This document shows positions 1-11,617 of a stretch of DNA of 64,000 nt, one piece after another (position 1 is the first letter of the stretch; each line of letters starts with the position of its first letter). The notes under the pieces are model-generated. The model ran no database searches and had not been told where the DNA came from. It worked only from the letters and a program-made list of their open reading frames with translations. The stretch lies in NCBI RefSeq assembly GCF_026210795.1, contig NC_089438.1, positions 2,439,501 to 2,503,500 on the forward strand, written 5' to 3'. This stretch comes from Rhizophagus irregularis. Lineage: Eukaryota > Glomeromycota > Glomeromycetes > Glomerales > Glomeraceae. The position numbers and the translations under genes were made by a program.

Positions 1-506
1 TCCATTTTTGCTCCAAATCTAGGACAGAATTACATATTTCTACTATGTCCTCTACAAAATAAGTTATTCAAAGTGTAATTGCGTCATTTTTTCAGTTCTG
101 AGTCTTGTTAGTCTATGTGAAAAAGAGTTTATTTCTAACACTTTTCAACGTTAATTTTCATAGCGTGTGCTTTACGTTTTAGCGCCCTTCAAGTGATTTA
201 TATTCGAATTACAAAGATGATGTCGGTCAAACGAGTGCATGAATAGATCTGGTGTATCACGTGACTCAGGGTCTTTCAACCTTGATGGTTCCTCGCATGT
301 TTTACTCTTAGGCTTCTCAGCTGGTGCTGGGACTTAATATTGGAAAAATACGGTAATTTATATAAATTATTTTGGTCCCTTCGGCAGATTATTAAATTTA
401 TTCTGATTTTCTGATTTATTGGATAGTTCTAAAAATTATAATGTAAAATACCCGCGGAAGTAGTAATGATATAATTTTTTCTTTATAACCATTTATATAC
501 CATTTA
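1..506. other. Gene-free AT-rich stretch
   Basis: I see no open frame of useful length, no RNA gene and no clear repeat structure here. The sequence runs up to the TA target site of the transposon relic that begins at 507. Confidence 0.5.
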
Positions 507-1415
507 CAGAGGGTGATCAAAATTATCCGGCCAGTTTATTTTGCTAAAATTTTGTTGATCATGATGTGTTAATGTAATATAAATAAGATATAATTTTGTA
601 TTTATAATCACAATAAACAAATTCCAATGCTTCATATTTTTCGAAAATATGAAGTCACCCTATTGTATGAATTTTATAAATTTTACAATTTTGTGTAAAC
701 AAACTTAAAAATATTAAAAATATCATAATTTCGCCAATATCGATCTGATCGACCTGTGCTTACCGCCATTCGAATCGTCTCAATGAGACGGATCAAAAGA
801 GCTATAAATCGTAAAATTTTAACCACAGGATCAGAAAATATCGCAGATGACATTTAGGCTTTTAGAGCGTAATCATGTGATGAATATCGATCCTACAAAC
901 ATTAAATTATTACCATTCAAATCCTCTCAATGAGACGAATCTGATGAACCAAAAATTTCAAAATTTCAATCACTAGATCTCAAAATAACCTTAACATACA
1001 ATTTTAAATTTTAAAATTCGCGAATTTCGCAAACTTGAAAAATTTATAATTTACATAGTATTACATTTGCATAATACCTGTAATTAATATGTAATATAAT
1101 GGCATAATACTTTTTCAACATTATGCTTGCATACCTTATTAAATTTTCTGATAAAACTACTTGAAACGTACTATGTTAAAGTTGCATTGAAAGGTATTCC
1201 TCCAGAATATTATAAAAAATCTATCAATAGCATATTTCTGTGAATTGGGGAGTTATTTTTGCAAATGGAGATAGAATTTATTATTAAAATTTTATCTGAA
1301 TTAGTAAACAAAGACATAATGAATTTGTTTAACTTAAATTTTTATTATTGCTATATTATATATATATAAATTTTTTCAACTTGAAAAGTGGCCGGATAAT
1401 TCTGATCGCCCTCTG
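507..1415. mobile_element. Tc1/mariner-like non-autonomous element with 27-bp inverted ends
   Basis: The left end (507-533, beginning CAGAGGGTGATC) and the reverse complement of the right end (1389-1415, beginning CAGAGGGCGATC) match at 25 of 27 positions. Both ends are flanked by TA (505-506 and 1416-1417), the expected target duplication of the Tc1/mariner superfamily. No transposase frame survives in the 909 bp, so it must depend on an enzyme encoded elsewhere or be dead. An internal motif around ATTCGAATC..TCTCAATGAGACG occurs twice (about 765-795 and 913-943), which suggests an internal duplication. The superfamily is inferred from the ends and the TA duplication only. Confidence 0.75.
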
Positions 1416-2170
1416 TATATATTTATCAGTACATTTTTTTACTTTCTCGCACAATTCAGGTGTTTGATTAAACTATGGGACAAGTTTCTTTGAAAAATAT
1501 TGCTATCACGAACATCGAGTTTATTGTTGTTAGATCAAATAAAAGCATAAGATAACATAACATATTCTTGCATATAAAGACATCGTTATATGCATCACGT
1601 ATAAAAAAAGGAACGTTAATTTCTTTCTTGTTCTATGAAATGTAAATAGTAGTAATTCAACAGATTTTCTTGTGATCACACTAGTGTACAGGCATTACAT
1701 GACAATAAACAGAATAAATAAACCTATATACGGTAAATAGGTTAACTCCTTAATCAAAATGATAAAGAATTATTAATTAACAAACCAGTTCATGCTTTGA
1801 ACTTCGAAAATTAGAACTATCTAGTTGTATTGTTCGTATTGCAGAAAGTTTATTTTTATTAATTATTTTTGCCAATTATAGTTTTACGTGTTTAAAATTT
1901 GATAATCGTATCAATGAAAATTTTGCTTCGTAATTAAATTAATATCTGGAATTATTACGAAAACAAATTTATTACCATATATTGTATATTATACTTGTAT
2001 TTTCTTGATCTTATCAACATTTCACATCAGTTATCTTTAAAACTATTAACCAAAAGGCTTAGTTAATATGTCGCGGAATTTTGCGATAGGATATCTATAA
2101 TCTTGATTATTATATATAAATACGTCTTTGAGACCTAATACCAAGAAATTTATCAAATAAAATAAAAAAA
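1416..2170. other. Intergenic, upstream of the secreted-protein gene
   Basis: AT-rich sequence without a supported gene. It should contain the promoter of the gene starting at 2171, but I cannot single out a convincing TATA element. Confidence 0.4.
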
Positions 2171-2884
2171 ATGGAAAAAAATATTTGCGTTTTATTATCA
2201 ATGCTCGCACTCACATTTTTTACCTTGCAAGTATTGGCGCAAACTATTACATGTAATTCGCCAGCCACTGTCACTTCACAACCTATAGCGACTGTAAGCG
2301 TTTATGATCCAGATTGTCTTACAATATCTAAGAAACAAACAGTTGTTTGGTGTATGTTTGTTGTTATCATTTTACGCAATAATTTTTAAAAGAAATTCAT
2401 TTTAAACAACATTTCTTTTTTTTTTATTTTTTTTTTAAAAAAAAATAAAAGAATGGCAAGTAAATCATACTCATACAATGATGGACCTTTCGGAAGTTGT
2501 GATAACGTTGATAATCGTGAGTTACATTTTATTTATTTATTTTTCATAATATTTTCGATATTAAAAATTTTTTTCTTCTTTTTTAAAGCGGAAATTAATC
2601 TGAGAGGTAATAAAGAGGGACAAATTCTTCCTAAAACGCCACACACTCTTTTAGGTAGTGAACTCTTTTTCAAATGTAACATAGATGCCCTTCCTCTTTT
2701 TTTTTTAATTTAGTAAATATAAATAATTAAATGCTAAAAGAAATGAACTTTTGATATTTTTAGTTGTGATAATGGCATGTTTGCAAAAATCGTGGTCAAT
2801 TAATAATATGGAACGTAATTTTTTTGATATTTGTATTTTTTTTTATCTCATTTCGTTGTAGAATTTTTTTATGGGTTATTTTAA
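2171..2884 (+). CDS. Small secreted protein candidate, five exons, 129 aa
   Basis: I do not recognise the family. The N terminus has a clear signal peptide: a short charged start, then a hydrophobic stretch (VLLSMLALTFFTLQVLA) ending near residue 23 before QTITCNS. My model joins exons 2171-2355, 2452-2516, 2589-2654, 2764-2814 and 2862-2884. All introns are GT..AG and the sum is 390 nt, exactly 130 codons including TAA. The mature chain would be about 105 residues, Ser/Thr-rich at first with several cysteines. The first donor is uncertain: the stronger-looking GTATGT at 2353 gives an in-frame stop, so I used GTTTGT at 2356. The protein is probably extracellular or cell-wall associated and could be an effector-type protein; that role is inference from size and secretion signal only. 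Confidence 0.5.
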
Positions 2885-3194
2885 GGGTTCAGTAAACTTG
2901 TTATTTTAGTAAATCTCTTCCTGTAAATAATTGTTTTATAAAGTTCCAAATCTTTATTAAATTTTAGTTAATTAGCATAAATACAGTATGTAAAAAGTTA
3001 ATCAGGTATTTAAGTTTGCTTATATACAAAACCCATTTACGAATTAATGACTGTATTATTATTTGTATTATTATTTATCTCGGTGGAAAGTAACCTGAAT
3101 CGGTTAGATAAACAGCTCATTTTGATTATAGTTCTAAATTGAAATTTGAAATTTGAAATTATAACTTCCTCCGATTATAACTAAACATATAAAA

Positions 3195-4925
3195 ATGATT
3201 GTCAATTTTAATTTTTCGAATAATATTAGATTCAAGTTATTACGTTAATTGGCTAGAAAAATCAATCTCCGATAATTATATAAAATGTTATACTTCTAAA
3301 ATTATAGATCGGATAGGAAATGGTTCATTTGGTAGTGTTTATCGTACTAATTGGAAAGGAACGAATAATGTTTTGGCTTTAAAATCTTTTAATAATTCAA
3401 GCATTTTAATAATTCAAGCATCGACTCTTTTAAGGAAGTTGTTAATGAAGTATAAAATTTTACAATTATTTTTTTTTTAAAAAAAAAAGTTAATATCTAT
3501 ATTCTTTTATTTATTTATTTTTTTCTATATCATAGTTAAAATTATATATAAGATGTTAATTTTCATGAAAATATTATAAAATTTTGTGGAATTACAAAGA
3601 CAAAAATCGGTAAGAATAAAAGTATATCAATATATTATATTTATTTATTATAAATTGAATTTTTAATATTTAAATTTAAATTTAAATTTTTTTTTTTTTG
3701 CTTCAGATCAAACGAGCGGTTATATTCTGGTCTTAGAATATGCTAATAGTGGTACATTAAAAACTTATTTAAGGAGCATTTTATGGGATGATAAACTTGA
3801 ATTAGAATTACAGTTTTCAAATGCTATATTATGTTTGCATGAAAGTGATATTATTCATCGTGATCTGGTAAATATTTTTTTTTTAAATCGTGAATAATAT
3901 ATCTGATATATATATTTTAAAAAATTTAGATTAATGATTTGTATTAATTTTTGATTTAAATTGCTGAAACATCATCAAGTATCACATCAAAAATGTTTGG
4001 TGTAATACCTTTAATATATTGATCCAAAATGTTTCAATAATCAAATATAATATTAATGATCAAAGTAAAAATTATGTATTAAATAAAAAAATCTGATATA
4101 TATAGCATTGGAGTTATTATGTGGCAGATTTCAAGTGGGCGTCGACCATTCTATGACGAAGGTATAAAATATGATACAAGTTTAATGTTAGCTATACAAA
4201 AAAGGTGATAGAGAAAAAATTATTGATGATACTCCTATTGATTATAGTTACTTGTATACAAGTAAGTTAACATATATTTTTGTAAATATTTTTATTTCAA
4301 AATTAATTATTTTTAATTAGAATGTTGGAAAGGTGAACCTAATGAACGTCCAGATATACGAGAAGTTGTTTCAAAACTTTCAAACAATTTCTTTTAAACG
4401 AGATGATACATCATTTATTGATACTAACGAAGAGAATGTAACGACAATGGAAATTAGCAAAGAATTTTCAGATATGAATCAAGATTTATTGATAGATAAT
4501 ATACCAAATATGATTGGACCTAAAAGTACTAGTTCATGTTTACAAACTTATAAACTATTTCTTTCAATATAATGGAACATGAAAATCACCTGTCAGTTAA
4601 CGTCCTTTCGGCGAAATACCCCTTCGGTGAAATATCCCTTCGGAGAAATGGCCTCGGCGAAATGGTTTTAGATGGAATCGGCGAAATACCCTTATACTTC
4701 ATCAACGGACTCATTTGAGTCAGCAGTCAACAATATTAATAATTCATTTATTAATAATTTAACTGTTAATTCAAATAATAATTAAGAAACATGATAAAGG
4801 TACTACTTTTGATATCATACAAAAACTTTGTTAATCAACAAATGTTACAATTGAATCGAAATATAGATAAACTAGTAAAAGATTTCATAAAAAATCAATA
4901 TAAAGTAGACTGGGAAGGTAGACTT
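3195..4925 (+). pseudogene. Dead kinase-Sel1-type gene
   Basis: Pieces of a kinase can be read in order. They are the glycine loop IGNGSFGSVY (about 3313-3342), the lysine strand LALKSF, LVLEYANSGTLKTYL (about 3730-3770), IIHRDL (3852-3868), [19 protein letters not shown] (about 4090-4145) and CWKGEPNERPD (about 4322-4355). The catalytic-loop continuation and DFG segment are missing after HRDL. Single-base shifts interrupt the chain at the PYIDPK-type motif near 4010-4025, in a run of A near 4197-4203, and after VVSKL near 4380. The downstream peptide LLIDNIPNMI (about 4480-4515) and a later stretch (about 4795-4920) match the linker of the intact kinase-Sel1 gene at 44.7-48.9 kb, but no Sel1 repeats follow. 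A segment with repeated CGGCGAAAT-like words splits the linker. This is a decayed paralogue of the minus-strand gene. Confidence 0.8.
4595..4692. repeat. Short repeats of a TCGGCGAAAT-like word
   Basis: Five variants of a CGG(C/A/T)GAAAT word occur within about 100 bp (near 4609, 4625, 4641, 4656 and 4679). They sit in the region that separates two linker fragments of the dead kinase-Sel1 gene, so the block looks like an insertion. Its nature is unknown to me. Confidence 0.45.
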
Positions 4926-4927
4926 GG

Positions 4928-5299
4928 TTGTATACAATTAATACAAAACCTCCTAGTGAAAGACTGATAATGTTAATTAGTAAATTTGAACGCAAAGAAT
5001 TTTTCAATCACAAATTTAGTGCAAATGATTTATTTAATCGGTTGTATAATGTTTCACATCGAAAGTCTCCACCAACTTGTTTTATACTTCTTAAGACTGT
5101 CTTGGGATTAATAGCAAAAGATGAAGATATTAAAGTTGTTGGAATGTTGCAAAGTGTATTGGCTGCAGCTATCTTGAGAGCAGCAGATCGATATGAATTC
5201 ATGAATCTGTGTTTAGAAGTCAGACAACTTTACGATACAAATATTATAGCATCACTTGATGCATACACGCGACCGGATATACCATCATACAATCAATAA
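4928..5299 (+). CDS. Hypothetical protein fragment, 123 aa
   Basis: This is an open frame of 123 codons with ordinary, non-biased composition, rare in this AT-rich window and therefore possibly real coding sequence. I recognise no domain. It has a mostly helical look, with a run rich in Ala, Leu and Ile in the middle (MLQSVLAAAILRAADRYEF). It starts just after the last fragment of the dead kinase-Sel1 linker and may be a captured or truncated piece of another gene. No signal peptide or membrane segment is evident. The start codon is the first ATG in the frame and is not otherwise supported. Confidence 0.35.
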   Translation: MYTINTKPPSERLIMLISKFERKEFFNHKFSANDLFNRLYNVSHRKSPPTCFILLKTVLGLIAKDEDIKVVGMLQSVLAAAILRAADRYEFMNLCLEVRQLYDTNIIASLDAYTRPDIPSYNQ

Positions 5300-5784
5300 A
5301 TGAAAATTTTTATCAACGACTAATTTCTTCGTTAAGTTTCGTTCATACTTATTTTCTAGATATATAGTATTATTTATTAGAAAATGAGATATATATCTTT
5401 AAACAGCAAAATTCGTAGTTTATACAGTAAATTAAATAATTCATTTCATATAAAATCATAGTAAAATATAGTAATGTAATCTAAAACGATAAAGAATAAA
5501 TCATTTATTTTATTATTTACTTTTGAAACAAGTTCTCTTATACTTTAACTTATAAATTCCGATAATTAATAATTATCATTTTCGTTATTTATTAAAAGTA
5601 AAATAAATCTTGAAGCAGACTTTCAACTGCAAATACGTAATTACTATACTCAATCAACTCAATCAAGGGTCAATACGCGTTTTTTTTAAAAAATATTTTA
5701 TTATGTTAAAAACCTTTCAAATGTAATTCTGCACTAAAAATGTCCGAAATTCACGAAATTCAAAAACGTTAACCGGGTTATACT
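5300..5784. other. Gene-free AT-rich stretch
   Basis: I see no coding frame or RNA gene. The last eight bases (5777-5784, GTTATACT) are the left copy of the target duplication of the MITE that follows. Confidence 0.5.
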
Positions 5785-6014
5785 TAGGGGTTGGAATCGA
5801 TTAATCGAAAATCGACAAACCATCCATAGTAAAATCGATTCTCGAGAATCGATTCTCAGCAATTTTTTACATATAAGTTAACCTGACTCCAAAGTAATTT
5901 TTCATGCCGGCCAATTGCTGATTATTTTTGCTGAAATTAGAAACTGATTCAAAGTCAGATTGGTCGTCTATAAGAGAAATCTTGAAAAGATTCGATTTTC
6001 GATTCCAATCCCTA
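5785..6014. mobile_element. hAT-type MITE, 230 bp
   Basis: The left end starts TAGGGGTTGGAATCGA and the reverse complement of the right end reads TAGGGATTGGAATCGAAA, so the ends are inverted copies. The flanks are GTTATACT (5777-5784) and GTTAATACT (6015-6023), an 8-bp duplication with one inserted base. Together these fit a non-autonomous hAT element. The interior has further self-complementary parts (TCGATTCTCGAGAATCGA) and no gene. A related fragment with GAATCGATT motifs lies near 16760-16820. Confidence 0.7.
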
Positions 6015-6576
6015 GTTAATACTACTGTAACATTTATATGCAAATTATTTTTCAAGTTTTTAGATAAATCAACATTGTTAAATTATCATCACAGTTATTA
6101 GCAAATCGAAATTCACATGACTATCTCGTGTTATAAGATTACGCAACATATTGTGTTTAAACAAACACTTTTTTTTACGTTTAATATAACGTAATTATGA
6201 TAGCAGATACTCGTGCATATTTATTTTATCATATTCGGATTCTTTATATTATAAATGTTGTAAAATAGAAAAAAATTTTTTACGATAATTTACGATAAAT
6301 TTATATTAATTTTTAGTATTAAAAAAAGTGAATTTCACTTTAATTCTATTAAACCCCACACCTTTTATTTATTGTATAAAAAAAAACTAATTCTAATACA
6401 GATTTGTCTGTAAATAAAAAAGGTATTTCATTATTTTCGCATTTTTAAATATATACTATATATTTAAATTTAAAGACAAGAAAAATAAAAATTCATTACA
6501 GTAATAATTAACTATTCTATAATTAACTATTTTGTCTATTCATATTTTTGTTATATAATATGTATATTTATATATA
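6015..6576. other. Intergenic, 3' side of the secreted repeat-protein gene
   Basis: AT-rich sequence with no supported gene; it holds the 3' flank of the minus-strand gene that stops at 6577. Confidence 0.4.
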
Positions 6577-7677
6577 TTATGCAAATACTGGAGGACCTTC
6601 TTTGCATTTGTTGACTTGGTCTTCACAATCTTGACCACTGAAGCTTTTATCACCACCATTGAATTTGTTGAAGCATAGATTTTTTTGAACATCACATTGA
6701 CGGCTATGTGCAGCATCCAAATTACCATTAAACCCATTTCCATTAACAATGAAATCATCATTTTTCTTTTCGATCTTTGGCATTTTAACTCCCCCAACAG
6801 GATCTGTCTCTGCAACATTGGTTCCAGGATCTTCTTTTTCTGGGTCCTCTTTTTCTGGGTCTTCTTTTTCAGGATCTTCTTTTTCAGGATCTTCTTTTTC
6901 AGGATCTTCTTTTTCTGGGTCTTCTTTTTCAGGATCTTCTTTTTCAGGATCTTCTTTTTCTGGGTCTTCTTTTTCAGGATCTTCTTTTTCAGGATCTTCT
7001 TTTTCAGGATCTTCTTTTTCTGGGTCTTCTTTTTCAGGATCTTCTTTTTCTGGGTCTTCTTTTTCAGGATCTTCTTTTTCTGGGTCTTCTTTTTCAGGAT
7101 CTTCTTTTTCAGGATCTTCTTTTTCTGGGTCTTCTTTTTCAGGATCTTCTTTTTCAGGATCTTCTTTTTCTGGGTCTTCTTTTTCTGGGTCTTCTTTTTC
7201 TGGGTCTTCTTTTTCTGGATCTTCTACTTCTTTAGGGTCTTCTACTTTACCGGTTGGATCTTGAGCTTGAGTTAATCCTTCAAGTTCTTTATTCCTTGGT
7301 TTTTTATCACAAAGCTCAGATGGTTGGCCTGCCTTAGGAGTATTTCGTTCAAGTTGACGATATGTTTTTGCGACTGCAATAAATTGATCCAATTTTTTAC
7401 CTCCAAATTCTTTACCAAGGTCAATTATTTCATCTGCTCTATCTTGTTGATCGCAAGCTGGAGCCTTTGCTAAGAGAGCCCTTACCATAGCACCTGATAA
7501 ATTACCAGCTTGTGCTTCTTTATCAGAACCTTGAGCTAAATCTTTTACTTCTTGAAAAGTAGCGTCAGCTTCAGGAGTATGTTCTACACCAAAACGTCTT
7601 TTATCAAAATTCATAGGAGCAGCTTGAGAAATGATAACAAATGACAAACAAATCGGAAGAACTAATGATAACTTCAT
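6577..7677 (-). CDS. Secreted protein with 26 EDPEK repeats, 366 aa
   Basis: The frame is uninterrupted by introns. Residues 1-19 form a signal peptide (LSLVLPICLSFVIISQA). Residues about 28-148 form a conserved-looking N-terminal region containing LLAKAPACDQQDRADEIIDL and ELCDKKPRNKELEGLTQ. I associate these motifs with a fungal secreted family often misnamed ribosomal protein S17. Residues 152-281 are 26 exact copies of the pentapeptide EDPEK. The C-terminal part (about 282-366) has four cysteines around CDVQKNLCFNKFNGGDKSF and CEDQVNKC, likely disulfide-bonded. The highly charged repeat is probably an extended extracellular spacer; its function is unknown. The encoding 15-bp minisatellite creates long shadow frames on the plus strand, which are not genes. 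The start is the first ATG and directly precedes the signal peptide. Confidence 0.85.
   Translation of the reverse strand: MKLSLVLPICLSFVIISQAAPMNFDKRRFGVEHTPEADATFQEVKDLAQGSDKEAQAGNLSGAMVRALLAKAPACDQQDRADEIIDLGKEFGGKKLDQFIAVAKTYRQLERNTPKAGQPSELCDKKPRNKELEGLTQAQDPTGKVEDPKEVEDPEKEDPEKEDPEKEDPEKEDPEKEDPEKEDPEKEDPEKEDPEKEDPEKEDPEKEDPEKEDPEKEDPEKEDPEKEDPEKEDPEKEDPEKEDPEKEDPEKEDPEKEDPEKEDPEKEDPEKEDPEKEDPEKEDPGTNVAETDPVGGVKMPKIEKKNDDFIVNGNGFNGNLDAAHSRQCDVQKNLCFNKFNGGDKSFSGQDCEDQVNKCKEGPPVFA
6835..7224. repeat. 15-bp coding minisatellite, 26 units
   Basis: The unit encodes Glu-Asp-Pro-Glu-Lys on the minus strand. Two main DNA versions alternate irregularly, differing together at the Asp and Pro third positions (GAT CCT or GAC CCA). 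All differences are synonymous, so the peptide repeat is invariant. Confidence 0.9.
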
Positions 7678-10600
7678 GATTGCTTGATTAATTGATTAAA
7701 AAGAATGAAAATGGTTGAGATTTTAAGTAGAGGAAATTAATTAGAATTTAATAATAATCTAATAATATAAAGGATTGTGAGAGCACAGCTCTAAATATGT
7801 TATATATATTGAATATATATTTTATTTTTGTTAAGATGAGGATGAGTGTATTTGATGATAAAATCTTGGGATTATTTATATCTTTCGAAAAAGTATATTT
7901 TTTTTTTTTAATTAATTAATTTGTTTCACGCTAAATTTGATCTACAATAAAATTTATTGTGCAATTAAACTTTGCTCCATCCATTTTGATTTCCGAAATG
8001 CGAATAATTTAATCTGGCATAACATTGTAATTAAACCATTAAGTTTAAAATTTTGTTTTTCTTAACATTAATTATAATAAAATTCTTTATTCCACATTTT
8101 TTTTTCCCCCTCGCATCAATTAGAAAGAATTTGGAAAAAAAAAAAATATTCAAAAATATTTCATGTCCTGAACTATTTTGTATATATCAAATAATAAAAT
8201 AAAATACAATAATCAAATTCATAAAGTATTATTTTCTTTATTGAAAGGAATAATAATATAAAATATACAAAGAAAAAATTTAATATTATTCTGATCATGT
8301 GTTTTAACTTTGTACTTTTCTTTTTTTTTTCTTTGAACATCATGAAATGCGTAATTCTTTTATCGAATTCTTTAATTAATGTGGGATTACGGGATTAGAG
8401 GAGGGTTTTGGGAATTTCTTTTTTTCTTTCTTTTTTTCATAATGCAACATTACTATTATTAAAAGAACCTCCTTTGTATCATAATATGCAAACTATATAA
8501 TGATCAATTTTGTAAATCCTAATTAATTAAAATATATTCTTTAAAATATATGTATCACTTTATAAAACAATGTCAAAAAAAATTATTATCTGATTTTTTT
8601 TTTATTATTGGCCTGTAAAATAAATTATCAAATGTTAACTAAAAATTTTTAATTCGAAAGAAAATTTTTTTTATCGTTAAAAGAAATCTTTTTTTTTTTA
8701 TTAAAAAAAAATTAATTGAACATTAATTGAGCATTAATTAGTGCATTTTTTTTTCTTTTTCATTTTCTCTTTTTTTTTTAAAAAAAAAACAATTCGAAGT
8801 TAAAAAAAAACAACTATTACATAATATAAATAATATTAACTTTATTAAGTCTCGTAGTCTCATAACACTTACTTAAACTGGTTATTATTTAAAATATGTT
8901 TTGTCAACATTCAAATTAGTGTATTACCTTATTTAGAGTTCACCTTCACCCATTCTTCCAAAAAAGGCTTTTATTCCGAGTGGGGAGTAGATAAAAGAGT
9001 TGATTAACTAATCAAGATTTCATCGACTTGATAGATGAAGTATGGATAAAAATTAACTAAATATAGTTAATACAATATATTTTGAAACAGTTGAAAATTA
9101 TCGGGATAACATTTCTATTCATTGTTTCGTTGTTATATTCTTTCGGGTAAAAAGTTTATCCGATTTCTGTACATCTTACGGGAGAAGATATTGACCTAAT
9201 TTGGTATTATAATATAATTGTACAGGTATTACGGTATTACAGGTACTACAGGTACTACAGGTACTACACGTGATGTCATGGTAATCACTTATTGCAGAAT
9301 TTTTCAGAATTTTTCAGAATTTTTCGTTAATGAATACATACTTAATATATTATATTGTAAATATCAAATTTGATAAAATACTTTTCGGATTGAATGAAAT
9401 GAATTCGAAATATATATATTATTTTTATTTTTAGAGATTTCAGCATATTTTAACGTATTTTAATTTTTTAACATAAGTATTTTTAACGTTAATTAAAATT
9501 TATTAATAGATCGTCTTCGAGAATCATGTAAATTTTTTTAAACAATTGGACAATTTGATATTCTACTTATTCTACTTATTCTACTTACTGTGCTGACAAG
9601 GAGTATTTTAGGATATGATTTTTCACATCTAGAAATTTCAGAAATGCAATTATATAATTATATAATTATATAATATAATTATTACTACCTAAATCAGGAA
9701 GATGCTGATTATATAATAAGTAAATTACTTCACAGAATTAAATACGTAATATCCGATCGAATGTTCACGTGTAATGATCTATGAATGTATCTAACATCAT
9801 TTTTCTGTATTTCATTATTTATTTTTACATAATCATAATCCCTTTTTTTCTACGCATATTAGAATGAGTAATTTAACAAGCATTAATGATTTAATATGAT
9901 TTAATATGATTTAAATGATTTAAATGATTTAATATGGTTTAATATGATTTAATATGATTAAAGTAAAAGGATAATAATTTCATCCGAATGGTTGAATTAA
10001 TTTTTTCTTTTCAGAAGAGAAAAATAATTTAACGAATTATTATTGAATTATGATAGGACTTTGATTTTTTTTACTTAATAATGATAATTTTTTTGATCCA
10101 GTTAACTCCTTTTTTATGATCATTTTCTTATAATATTTAATTCTTATTTGATCGATCAAAGATAATATGAATCTTTCTTAATAAAAATCATTTTTATTTT
10201 TTTTTCGTTATGCATAATTTAAAGGCAATCAGGAGAATGAATTAAGGTAACACCACTTTACATATATTTTACATCTATTAAATAATTAATTACAACATAA
10301 TTATTATTTTTGCTAATCCAAAAAAAGTTTAATGCCTTCTGTACATCAAGGATAAATTTGAATTTAATAATAAAAAATTTATTTTTTTGTAATACGATCA
10401 TGCATCATAAACATTTTTTTTTTTTGGCATTTGAACTTATAAAAAATTTTGCCAGCTAATTTTTTTAAAAAATACTATTTAACCATAATTATATCTACAA
10501 TATATTTTAATTTCTTCATTCATTAAAAAAAATTAAAAAATTTTACAAATAGAAAAAAAAATTTCTTTAATTCCCGTTCGATTGGATATTTGTACAACAC

Positions 10601-11617
10601 TACAGAGAAGTTTTAATTAATTTATTTGAAATTTTTAAAATTTAAAGCTTGTGTCATTTTTGCTTGCCCTTATTTGAAAAAATTTACGACAAATCGTAAA
10701 TACAGTATATTGAATACAGTATTTTGCTTAATGGAATTTGAATATCACTATGAAAATAGGTGAACCGAAATTTTGCTTATTTTAAGTCATTAATCAATCT
10801 TACCGGCATGGCTTTACGTAATAATTCTTTCATTATTATATTTCACTTTCACTATTTCGTATGCTCCCGAATGACTATCAGCTAGATATATCATATATGT
10901 AATAGCTCATGTGCAGGACCTGTGCGTATGACCCTAGAACAATTAGAATTAGGTTATTAGCTTGCACGTTTTAACAAGTTTTCTTTCAAAGGTAAGGGAC
11001 AGCAGCAAATTGTCGCGTGATCATTTTATGTATTATTAAAGAAATTGTCCTTCTTTTAGCCAGTTAAGACACGTTAAATTTTCCTTTTTTTTTTTAATGC
11101 TGGCCGAATTTTCGTCCCTTAAACTTGCATAATGCAAAATAATATACTAAGTAATAATCTCTGCACGATATTCACACACTTTACAAAAAATATATTTGAG
11201 CTTGATTGAATGATTGATGTAAAAAGAGGAGTTACCAGAAAGATCTTATTCTACTGATGGTTGTTCTAAAATTCTAATAAAATCAAAATTATAATTCCTT
11301 AAATTTTAATTTCATCATTTTGATCAGTTAAGAATCTTCACGGTTACACCTATGATACAATGTGGTTGATAATGTGATAGATCCATGCAATATAATAAAT
11401 GTCAGATCGGCGATACGTGATAATTAGCCAATTATTATCATGATGGGATTTGTAAAAATTTCATGGCTCAAATTATTGCTATGTTACTAGCGCAATAGAT
11501 TATCAACCATCGTACTTAAAAGTCTGAATCATTTGAATCATTTTAATATATTATATATAATATAATATGATCTGTAAAAATTTTTTTCGTTTTTACTCTC
11601 CTTTCTATTTAGAAAAA
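7678..11617. other. Long gene-free stretch with simple tandem repeats
   Basis: I find no supported gene in almost 4 kb. It contains short tandem arrays: ACAGGTACT-type units (about 9225-9270), three copies of TTTTTCAGAA (about 9298-9327), TTCTACTTA three times (about 9561-9588), a TATAATTA palindromic run (about 9650-9682) and GATTTAATAT-type units (about 9888-9960). Long T and A runs are common from 7890 to 8810. The part near 7680-7900 should include the promoter of the secreted repeat-protein gene. Confidence 0.5.

Noticed and set aside
5867-6055. Minus-strand 62-codon frame
   Set aside because: It lies mostly inside a hAT-type MITE and has no protein-like features.
6685-7275. Long plus-strand frames full of FFFRI or SSFSG repeats
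   Set aside because: They are shadows of the minus-strand EDPEK minisatellite; a 15-bp repeat keeps all frames open.
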